Positions 11,701-23,564 of a stretch of 64,000 nucleotides of DNA are shown in pieces; the first letter of the stretch is position 1; every line of letters begins with the position of its first letter. Below the pieces are notes generated by a model that had not been told where the DNA came from, did no database searches, and was given only the letters and a program-made list of their open reading frames with translations. Position numbers and translations under genes: made by a program. The DNA comes from Schistocephalus solidus. Lineage: Eukaryota; Platyhelminthes; Cestoda; Diphyllobothriidea; Diphyllobothriidae. Location: NCBI GenBank assembly GCA_017591395.1, contig WEDG01000755.1:1-64000 (forward strand). Reading direction: 5' to 3'.

Positions 11701-14700
11701 TACTTACATGTGTTTTTTGTATTTAATTTATTTTAAATCCAGCTCTTATTTTATTTTTTTAGTTGGCGGATGAGGGTAAGCTCCTTTGGCTTCCTTTCAA
11801 ACAATTAAATTTGACCTTTCAACTTAACATTGGATAAATGTCATGCAAACTTTGAAGTACGACATTTGGACTGACTGTGCTGCTATTCGCTTTGTAAAAA
11901 GAGGCATAAGTATCATGATTCCATAAAATGCTACTTCCTCTCTTTATTATTTAATACCATTGGATGTTAGAAAACCTTTTGGTACCGTTGAAAATTGTTA
12001 TCGATCTAAAAGTGAATAATAGGAATATGAATAAGGTCACTGAACTTACTTAACCTCAAACCTATAAGTAACCAGCATATCTGGAAGGCGGGGAGAGAAA
12101 ACAGGAATCATGAACAGATTTCAAGAATTAAATCAGTCTTTGGATCTTGAAATAGTTCAGCTTCTGTTACATTTGACTCCACGTAGACATGCTTAATCAT
12201 CCGTCTGTACTGCCACAATATCTGGAGTTTTTACATCGGAGCATCGCCCTTTCAGGGAAACGGTGTGGCGAACGGGTAATTCAAGCAATTTGTGGTGGGT
12301 GTGATCTCAGGTTTCTTGTTCGCCACACTGAGTGATTTACTTCTTTTAACTAACGTTGGGTTCATATATATATATTAAATGACCAAAAAGTCAAGGGAGA
12401 CTGAAACAGCCATTTGTGGCTTATTAACCGTCATCAGCAAGCCATGCCCAACTCCAGGTTTTGCGGCAACCGAGGCTCGAACTCGTGACCTGTTGTTAAG
12501 AAGTTTAACGCTCTGCTCAATGCGCCATGAGCTCTTTGATTTGCCGGTTTTGATCGGGAATATTGAAATATGGTAAGTAGGCGCTCACCGATCGGTTACG
12601 GGACTCACCCATACTGTTATTCTTTGGGGTTCACTTTCGAGCTCCACCAGCAACCGCACAGCGGCTAATGATACAGGCAGAATAACATGACCGACAAAGA
12701 CTAGGAAGACTGAAAGGTTACTCTGCCAATATCCCTAGCCGCTGTGCAGTTGTTGGCGGGGCTCGAGAGTGATCCCCAAGGCAGAAAGGAACGAGCGATT
12801 TCGCTTTGCGATTGTTGCACGCTCGCCCTCGAGTACCCAGGGTTTCTGAGAATCGCGAATCGTATGCCGGTTGATGCATGGTCATCGACTTCGTCTTGTT
12901 AATTTCGAGTCAAATGTTAGCGCATACGAAAATTGTACAATTTAGGTTGCGTTCAGTGGCTTTCTTGACCAGGAAGAATGTTTTTATGACCTAGCCTTAG
13001 AGACTACTTGAGGTCCCCATAGGTGGACTGTTAGACAGCTAACCTTCGGCTCAATATTTTATTTCATTCAAGGCCACTATGTAAACCTGCTTCACCACAA
13101 CTGCGGTGACAAATTCTGCTAAGTTGCACCCATTTTTAGTGAAGCTAACGTAAATATGCTCAGTAAGTTACCTGAACACCACCATGAACCCTATCACACG
13201 TAAAATTGGCGTCTTTATTTCTAAGGATTAATGCCTGTTTACGATGTCAAAAGGTTCTCTGAATACGAATACGCGTGCATAGAACGTATTTCACGCTTTT
13301 GCGATATGTCACTCTGACAACGATCAGGCTGCTGGTTTCGTGGCCATAATTTTTTTCAGCTGACCTCCGCCGATTTTTTTTATTGGCTACCGCGTTGCCG
13401 ACAGATCCAGGTTGGTGATGACTTCAAATTCAGTCAATCGCCTTTTCGATAATCGAGTCTCGCAGGGAATGACCATGTCAACTTTTACCGAGCGAGTTAA
13501 CTAGCTACCAGTGCTACCCTGAATTATGATTGGTTGGCCATTGGGTTATCTACTCGGGCAGACAGTCCTTCTATCAGAAGGAGAAAAACCACTCTGTAGG
13601 CAAGAAGAGCGGACCGGGTAACGTCGTTTCGTACGCTATTTGTGCCTTTCAAAAGCTGCCATCAGTTTTATGGGAAGATTTTAAAAATATATTTAGAACG
13701 CTTTCATGAGTCTTGCAGTGCGTAGACATAGGTTCGATAAGGGGACTTGTTCAGATACCCAGTCGGCTGCCTATTTCCCCATACTCCACATGCTTTCAGT
13801 GAATGACCGCGACTAACATTAACGTGAGCTACTTACGGGACTACAGGTCACCTTTTGCCAAGGACTGGGAGCAATTGTACATTATTCACGAGAAGAGACA
13901 CAGTAACGAAGCTCCAACAGAACCTCTTTTGATCCTCCTGTCCAACGCATGTTTTTTTCTGTGGGGTCCATTTGTGCTTGCAGACTATGAAAATTCCTGC
14001 TCTGATGTCAAATGCTCAATGGGCGAGTACTGCCGGAAGGGGAAATGCATCTGTTATGATGCCTGTCCGTCCGACTGGTCAAACCACCAGTCAAAGGTAG
14101 GTCGAAGTTTTCATTTAGATTTCAAAAAATTTTGAATAAATTCCAAAAAATATCTTGAGCTGCAACCGCCACGACCGGTGGGCTAAACCAGGTGAGGGTA
14201 TCCGGTACTGTGTGTCCATCCACGCATGGTATGTCTGACTCCCGAACATCCCACCTCCCCCCTCTCAAAAACTCTTACGGTTGGGGCTATAGCAACCTCG
14301 GAGGTGGCCCATGCTAACTCTGGCTGCTCTCCTACTAAAACAAAACCGTGACCCGTAGTTGAATTCGGCAGCCGCCTGGATGTCCCAGTAGCCCCATTTA
14401 GGGACATCACCGCTTACCCCCTCGCTGGAGAAGGGGGCTAGAAAGGGTTCCCAAACAAATGCTGGGTCTCACGCCTTTTGCAGCTGGTTGCGGCTCGCAG
14501 ATCGCAAAATACGTGGTCATAAAACTAAAACAAACAACAATACCCCCGTCCCCATCCCCCGCATCATAACCTCCAGGCTGCTCTGGTGAGTCCGCTCACA
14601 CTAGCAGCCTGGCATTTTTGTTCCCTTTGAGACCATCCGAGGAGCGACTGGCTGGAACGGAGGACAACACAAGTCTCTCGGGAACTGGCGAGCTACAAGG

Positions 14701-17700
14701 TGGACATTGCTGCTCTCAGCGAGACCCGATTCTCTGAACAGGGTCAGCTGGAGCACATGGGTTCCCGGCTACACCTTCTTCTGGAGCGGCCGGCCAAAGG
14801 CAGAGCGACGCGACGCTGGTGTTGCCTTTGCCATCCGGAACGACATCGCGGGATGACTGACCTTTCTGCTGCAAGGTATCAATGACCGCTTGATGAGCCT
14901 CCACCTGAATCTTTTGGGAGACCAATTCGCCACCATCATCCGCGCCTACGCTCCCCAATGATGGGCTCTGATGCGGCGAAGTGACAAATTCTACGAGGAC
15001 CTGCATGCCCTGCCGGTGACTGGGCCGAAGGTGTACAAGTTAACTGCCCTTGGTGACTTCAACGCCCACGTTGGAACAGACCACGCTGCCTGGCAGGGAG
15101 TGCTGGGTCCTCATGGTCTCGGTAGACCTAAAGATAACGGCCTCCTTCTTCGGCGAACATGTGAGGAACATCGTCTCCTGCTGACCAAACACCTTCTTCC
15201 GCCTTCCGACGAGTGAGAAGGCCACGTGGATGCACCCTCGGTCGCGGCGCTAACAGCTACTGGACTATGTTCTCGTCCGGAGGTGAGACCGACAGGACAT
15301 GCTGGTAACCAAGGCAATCCGTGATGCCGATGGTTGGACAGATCACCGCCTCGTCATCTCACAGATGAGGCTCCGAATTCAAAACTGACGAAGGCCCCAA
15401 GATAAGCGACCGCCAGGTAAGTTAAATACTCTTTTATTAAATTTGCCTGCTCACTGTTTTGATTTCAGCAACCAAATAACCGAGAAACTGGAGGACCTGC
15501 ATGCTCCAGATGATAACGATACCGTGGAGACACGATGGTGTCAACTGCGAAATGTCGTCCAGTCCACCGCCCTCGAAGTCCTTGGACGCGCACGCTGTCA
15601 ACACCAGAAATGGATCGACGATAATGACACCGACATCAGTAACTTACTTGCGGAGAAGAATGAACTACACAAAGCCTACATGAACCTTAGGATTGACGCA
15701 ACCAAAGCAGCCTTCTTGAGATGCCGCCGACTTCTACAGCAATGGCTGCGGGAGATGCAGGAGGCCTGGATGATCCAAAAGGCTGAGGAAATCCAGGGGT
15801 ATGCGGACCGCAATGAAATGAAAACACTTTTTCAAAGCCAGCAAGGGCATCTACGGCCCCTGAATCAAGGGGACCGCACCGCTGCTCAGCTCTGACGGCA
15901 CAACACTGCTGACAGAGAAATTGCAAATTCTGAACCGCTGGGTCAAGCACTTCAGAAGTGTCCTTAATTGCTCATCAGCCATCTCCGATGCTGCCATTGA
16001 CCGGCTCCCTCAAGTGGACACGAACAATGACCTGGATCTGCCGCCTTCCCTACCAGAAACCATCCATGCCGTGCAGCAGATTTCCGGTGGTAAACCACCA
16101 GGATCAGACGCAATCCCACCGGAAGTCTACAACCACGGTGGGCCCCGGCTGATGGCAGAACTCACAACACTCTTCCAGGAGATGTGGCCCAAGGACAAGT
16201 TCCTCAGGATTTGAAAGACGCAACCGTGGTCCATCTCCACAAACGGAAGGGGAACCGGCAACTCTGTGATAATCACAGAAGCATCTCGTTGCTCAATGTA
16301 GCTGGGAAGATCTTCGCCCGTATTCTTCTTAACCGTCTGAACGGTCACCTAGAGTAGAGCAAGCTCCCAGAACGCCAATGTGGCTTCCATCGACATGATC
16401 TTTGCCGCCTGCCGGCTACAAGAGAAGAGCCAGCAGATGCGAACTCACCTATACACTACCTTCGTGGATCTCAAGAAAGCCTTTGACTAGGTGAATTGCC
16501 ACGGACTGTGCAAAATCATCCAGCAATTTGGTTGTCCTGAGCGGTTCACGCTCATGGTGCATCAGATGCAGGACGGGATGACGGCGCGTGTCACGGACAA
16601 CGGGACGGTATCCTAAGCATTCGCAGTGACCAACGGAGTGAAGCAGGGCTGTGTACTGGCCCCCACCCTATTCAGACTCATGTTCTCTGCTATGCTGATG
16701 GACGCCTACCGTGATGAGCAGCCTGGGATCCACATAACCTACAGAACTGACAGGCACCTTCTCAACAGTCGGCGTATGCAGGCTTCAACGCGCTTGTCTA
16801 CTGGTAGAGTCCATGACTTGCTCTTCACGAGAGACTGCGCCCTTAACACCGTAATGGAGGAGGACATGCAAAGGAGCATGGACCTCTTCGCCGCATGCAG
16901 TGCCAATTTCGGATTAACAATCAGTACAGCCAAAACAGTTATCATGCATCAGCCGCCACCCAGCGTGGAATACAATGCTCCCCGAATCAATGTCAACGAT
17001 GCTCAACTCAAAATGTGGAAACCTTTGCTTATCTAGGAAGCACACTGTCACGAACACGAGAATCGATGACGATGTTGCCCAACGGATCTCCAAAGCTAGT
17101 CAGGCCTTCGGCCGGCTGCAGGCCTCCGTGTGGAATCGCCACGGTATTCACCTTAACACCAAACTAAAGATGTACAAGGCCATCGTTTTGACAAAACTCC
17201 TTTACGGAGCGGAGACCAGGAACATCCACTCAAACCAAGCCAGGAAGCTGAATCACTTCCATCTCAGCTGCCTCCGCAGAATACTGAAGCTGAGATGGCA
17301 AGACAGGATCCCGGACAGGGTAGTCCTGGAGCGGACCGGAATCCTCAGCATCCACGCCACGCTGAGGCAAGTGCAACTGCGATGGAGCGGCCACCTGGTA
17401 AGAATGGATGATGAGCGACTACCCAAACGACTTTACTATGGAGATGTCGCTTCGGGTTCTCGCCGGCACGGAGGTCAAAAACGACGCAAAAAGGACGCTT
17501 TGAAGAAATCGCTGAAGCAACTGCAAATCAACTCGGTGACCTGGGAGGACCTCGCCCAGGATAGACCGGCATGGAGAAGATCAGTAAAAACTGGTTCAGC
17601 AATCTATGAGGCCAACCGGATCGCCGCCGCCAAGGCCAAAAGAGCGGCACGAAAGTTACCAAGCGCACCGAACCAACACCGCCGATGCCCAGGCCCTGCC

Positions 17701-20700
17701 AACGTGCCCGCGCTGTCAACGCATCTTCCGCGCGCAAATCGACCTGGTTGGATATCTTCGGACGCAATGCACAAATAATTCGACAATTCAAACTTATTCG
17801 TCAAATTCTGCCAACCCTCCTTCGGACTCCCCTACCCTCACTCCTGGCATCAATTCCATTAATCACACCATAATAGAGACCACATCCCAATACTCATCGC
17901 CTGATACCCCCAGCACCGCCACCACCAACGCCTTCGCCGTCACCACCACCACCACCACCACCAGCGATGGGGACTCTCTCCTAAACTGTCCTCAATGCAA
18001 ACGCACATTCACCTCATGCATTGGCCTGGTCGGTCACTTGCGAATCCGTCGTACAGAGACAGGTGAACCAGTGCCTGGAGCACTAACACACAGCAGAGAT
18101 CGCCGTCTCCACTGCCCTCACTGTCCTCGCACATTCACTCATCGCATGAGCTTATCCGGTCACATGCGCATCCATGACAGTGGAATTCACTGCAATGCCG
18201 ACAACACCGATACCCCATGCACACCCTCCGCTCCTGCCATTTTTACCGCCACTGCCACCCCCCCTTTCCATGAGTGACATCCCCCAGCCTCTCCCGATTT
18301 CTTTTGTCCACACTGCGCCCGAAACTTCAACTCATGCATTGGTCTGGTTGGTCACCTGCGAATCCATCACACGGAGGCTGGTGAATCAGTGCCTAGGGCT
18401 TCGACATACATTCGTCACGCGCGCCTCCACTGCCCTCACTGCTCTTGCAAATTTAAACACCGCATTGGCCTATTAGGACATATGCACCTCCATGACAACC
18501 TGCGGTAAACCACTGGAGACTTAGCCACCCTAATACAAAGACAACACCCTCGCCATCATTATGGTGTACCTGATAAAATCACGGTTTCCTATAAACTATG
18601 GCTTGGAAGGCTGCCAATCTGATGCTTTCACCAGACCAGGCCATCGGCCCAGTGTATGTGCTGTGCGTGTCAAGTGGTTGACCACTGGACTGGGAGTCAG
18701 ACGGTAATGGCTCCTCCATATTCCCTGAGTAAGTGAATCCTGGTGTGTGCGTTATGGGAGCCAAGTCGTGCTGTGGCGCGCGAAGACGGGTACGCCGACC
18801 CATCAGCCAATGTGCCCACTCCCAAATCAGACGACTGACTGGCTCGGACCGTGGTGTGATTTTGGGGGTGAGGGAGAGAGTGAGGTCGACAGGTCAACGC
18901 ATTATCGTCACAATGAACAATCTGATCCGCTTGAAACTATCACCGTGCGCTAAAAGCTGTTGCTTGGAAGGTTGCCAACTAACGGGAACTCTCGGACTGC
19001 GTGGTCAGCCCAATGTGTGTTTTGTGTTTAGTGGCTGACTGTCGGACTAAGAGTCAGACTACAATGGCTCCTTCTTAATGTGGCCTTTATGGCACTTCCA
19101 CTCCGAGCCAGGTGTGGTGGTTCACCCAGGGGCGGCTCCGGCCGCACCAGCCACCTGCACCCTCTCCCATCTCCGGTCTTCTTGACTCTGTCATGACGCC
19201 GGGCTCAGCTGGGGGAGGAAAATTGAGTGCGGTATATGCATCGTAAGTCTACTATCACTTTAAACTAAATCATGATTAATTCACCGTCCCTGCACCACCC
19301 TTCCGTGGAGCATACGTTGGATCTAGTCGAAATCGACGGTCGAAATGTCATGTGTGTGTGGGGGTGGTCGAGCCTCTGCCAGTGTTGTTCGTTATGACAG
19401 CCGCTTTTCCGCGTCAAGTTATTTTGCCCTCGGGTTGGAGCAGCGTGGATTTCTCGACGTTGCCAATGTGCTTTATTATATCCATGTACTTTCATTTATC
19501 GACTAATTTTTCGTTATCCTCTATTCCTGGAGTACTTGATTTTTCGGAGAAAAATTGTCTTTTATGGGTTTGATTATTAACATCCTCATCAATGTCATTA
19601 GCTTTACCAGTAACTTCTCGATCAACTGATACAAAATTCTAAAGACAGCGCTGAACTCTAAAAGAACAAACCTTAGGAATACTGCTTTCCTGTTCGTATA
19701 GACAGATGTTTGCCGCATACATCGCCAGAACATTCAACTGCTTGATTTTTCAATCTATTAGATAGTTCAAGGCAGTTAACGACAGCGATTTTGTATAAGT
19801 TCCTTCGTCAAACTTTCGTTCAACACGGCAGACCTGATTTGAGGATCCAGGGTGTTCCACGTTATGCGCAATGTTTGGATGAACTGCTGATGTTACGTCT
19901 GCCATTCCTCAAATGCACTCAACCTTAAAATTTAACTTTGGAAGAGCGTTCGGTGTTTTAACCTCCAATCGGACGGTAAGGCAGCAGTGGGACATAGTAA
20001 TGGTTTGAAAATGAGCTGCGATATTATCGATACAGAATAAACATATTTACACCACAACAGCCGCTTTATTACACTATGCTTTGGGAGGTAGCCCCAATGG
20101 GATGGCAAATACTTGTACTGTTTTTGCGTCTTATCTAGAAATGCATTCGGCTCGCATTGTTGTAGGGAGTTTCCTGCCATATGCAGCTGAACACACCCGA
20201 AATGATGACGACTAAACACTTGGCTGTTGGTCTAGGGCGCCGGAGTTGGTGCTAAGTTGGTGTCGTTTTTTCTGTCCACCTGGGAATTAAAGTGTGCAGG
20301 CTTAATTAATGCACGAGAATGCAGTGACTCTCTGTGTGCACTACCGGCAGGTATGCGTGGATGGTTTCACGTACTCGCATCTCTGCGACCTCTACAGAAA
20401 CATTTGCTACTGCCGGAACAACGACCCACGTTGCGGTGATGAACGGTACTTCCACGGACACAAGGCAACTTCTGACTCTATCATTCGCTACTTTGCTGAA
20501 TGTCGAGGTAAGTCCTGGTTGGTTAAATTAAAATCAATGATAACAGAAGCAGTCTGCCTACCCATCAACTAACAGATTATTGCTTATTTCGTTAATTTTT
20601 TCAGTACAAAGAGTGTTTTAATAAATATAATGTTTGCCCTTACCTCAAAAACCTAACTTTCTTACGAATCAACCGTTTTTATATCCAAAAATACGTATGT

Positions 20701-23530
20701 TTTCATTTCAACAGCCTTTTCTGAAGACCTCCAAGTACTGTAAACATAAAGGCAAGCTGAAAAGGAGAAGAGGTGACCACTGCGACAGCAGCTTTATTCG
20801 TCTGACATTTCGGATTCATGCTTGAACCCACCATCAGAGACATAATTAGATAGGAGTGAATCCGAAACCTCAGGCGAAGGAAGCTCTTGTCCCAGCGATC
20901 GCGTCTACTTCTTTTCAATTACTTCCTGGGACTTGCATTTTCGCTCGTCTCGACAAGAATTATACACTTCTAAGATCCTTCCTTTCCAACTGTGTTGTTT
21001 AATTTGAGCCGTCTTATATACACATAAAAATCTTGAGATAAATACTGATCACTTAGGAATTTTTCGTTTCATGTCTAGTGTTAAAGTTTAAAATTGGCAA
21101 AGTTAAGAGACCCAGGTTGATAATTTGAGAAACAAGTCGGGCTTACCGAAGAGGATAATTTGGTTAGGGTCACTTATGTTGCCGTGCCTCCAGGACACGA
21201 GAATAGAAACGAACCGTAATACAGGGGACTCTGTGTTAACGTCCAGAGAAATTAGGGTTAGTATTAAGGTAATGGTTAGTTTTCAGTTTTGGACGAAGAT
21301 TTAGCGTACGATTACGGTTAAAGGAAGAGCTAGCAGTTAGATTAGAATTACTTTTTCGGTTCTGGTTAGACTTAGGGTAGGGATTATGATTAGGACAGGG
21401 GGATATGTAAACTTCCTGAAATGTAGCATAATACCACCTTGAGGAAGTAGACAGTTTAAAATACCTCAGGGTGAGAATGCTGTCCACTGGACATAAAAAG
21501 GACGACATTGTCTCCCGAATTGATGCTGCTCGCCTGATTTCCTCGATCCTTACAAATTGCCTTTGAAAACGACGGGACATCTCCGTCGCCACGAAGCTCC
21601 GCGTGTACCGTGCATCCGTCTGGTCGGTCCTCCTCTACGGTTGTTAATTCTGGGCTCTGTGGGTGAAAAATGAACTAAGACTGGAGGTAGTTGACCATTG
21701 CTGCCTGAGGGCAGTCCTTCGAGTGAAGTACACCGACTACGTTTCAAATGAGGCAGTCCGCACTTGCTGGGCTAATATCGCGAGGATATCCCAGGCCATC
21801 AAAGAAATACGACTGAGGTGGTTGGGACACATTCTCCGTCATCAGCCTCACGAGCTCAGTTCTACCGCTCTCGATCCGGCGCCGTTGCCCACTTGGAGGC
21901 GTCGAAGAGAAGGTCAACTAAAAACCTGAATCGACACGTTTTAACAAGATACGAAGGCGGTGCTTTGACCTTTGGTATTCGGCGTACGTTGCTCGAAAAA
22001 ATAATGGGTTTAGGTATCTAGGTCTGCTGTTGCGAATCGTCACGCGTGAAGAGGTACAATTCGGGACATCATCGAGGCCGGTTAGATCAGGCATGTTCGC
22101 AGCCGTAACAAGTACAAGTTTCGGGATGGGCTCTTTCTTACTGAAATGTCCTTCCTGAAGGTCACATAACTGATTGCTGTCAATAAGGTGATGGATCTAG
22201 TATAGGGGGAGCAAATGAATCTATTGATAAATAAAAGAGAGCACAGATCAGGTGTCATGACAAAACAAGACGAGTAGGTCCCGCAACTTGATTGGTGAGC
22301 GCCATCTGTCGTAGGGAGAGCGAAATTATGCAAAGAGCATCTTAACAAAACTGGAAACGTAAGCATGCGTGCCCAGACTGCACTGATATTTTATGCATAA
22401 CGTCCAATCAGTGGGGTCGAAAGCAGCACTGCGTCGATGTTCCGTTTGTATCTCCGAATCAGTTGGTTCTTGACGGCCTCGTTCGGATATTGATCCACAC
22501 TTGTATACAGCGGTTTCTCGGCCTTCTTACGGCCGCCTGATCTCGCACCGGTAGTGGATTTTAGTTAACCGCAAAAGTCAAACAGAAAGGTGTGAATATA
22601 TTTCCGTGGGAATTAATACCTGCTCTTACCCGAGGATAGCTCTCTGGGTAGAGAGTTCTAATGAAATCTTGATTCAACAATAAGCTGGCCCATTGTTCAA
22701 ATTTATTTGTGGACCAGCTGGGCAGTGCAGACGCGTGTTTGGGCTTTTAGACGTCAAGATTGCTGGCTACGTCTCCGCCGTCCTGTCGACCTATCCTGAT
22801 GAGGCAGATTGCTGAACTCCTTGTCACGGTTCTTTTCATAGAAGACAAGAGAAACGGAAACGTTTATACAGCTGAGGCAACCACTAGAGTCTTCGAGACC
22901 AGTCATAGTAGAGTATTAAACTGATCCAAATTTGGCTCAGGTAGATGCCTCGGCTTTGCCACGTTCTCTCTTAAAACCTATTTACTTCACTTGCAACAGA
23001 TTAAACCAATTGGACAGAAGCAACGGAGCTGGAATCGAGGTTGGGATAACTCAAAAATCCATTATTTACAGTAACTGTCCTACGCTATGCAATTCAAACA
23101 AAAAATTATGAAATACGTCTTTGATTTCAAGGAAGTATTTGAATGGGGTTGTTACAGTGATCTCTCTTCGATCACGGGGTCACGTTTCCGAAACCGCCGC
23201 GAAGAATCTGTGTAACAAACCGCATATGTTTATATGATTATTTTTATGCAACTTAAGATTTTCTTAACTCTCACACATTTCCAAATCAGTTTTACGGCAT
23301 TACTTTATATCCTATAAGATAGTATGTAGTAAATTAAGTATGTGAACACACTGTATAAATATTGCGCACAAATAGGCGTATCGTAGCTATTGAAGGACTT
23401 ATATCTCATACGTAGTACAACCATCCCCCAGAAGTGTCCCGCGTATGAAATCCATTGGGCAAATCAATTGAATAAGCATGTAGCAGAAAGAAAAAAACCG
23501 ATTATCCGCAGAAATCTGCCAACCAACGAA

Positions 23531-23564
<34 letters not shown>

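Larger units (their letters stand above)
14164..18510 (+). mobile_element. APE-type LINE with C-terminal zinc fingers, copy 1
   Basis: This is a non-LTR retrotransposon relic lying in sense orientation within intron 3. It starts at ACGACCGGTGGGCTAAACCA, a start shared with the copies at 52.8 and 57.1 kb. The order is a roughly 450-bp leader, an apurinic-type endonuclease, a reverse transcriptase, a conserved basic C-terminal region and a C2H2 finger array. Frameshifts and stops break the frame many times. I see no poly(A) tail or clear target-site duplication; the 3' side runs into a GC-rich repeat at about 18560. Clade not assigned. Confidence 0.88.

Noticed and set aside
17606..18277. A host C2H2 zinc-finger gene
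   Set aside because: The fingers follow the LINE C-terminal block directly, are repeated after LINE copy 3 and have the same linker, so they belong to the element.
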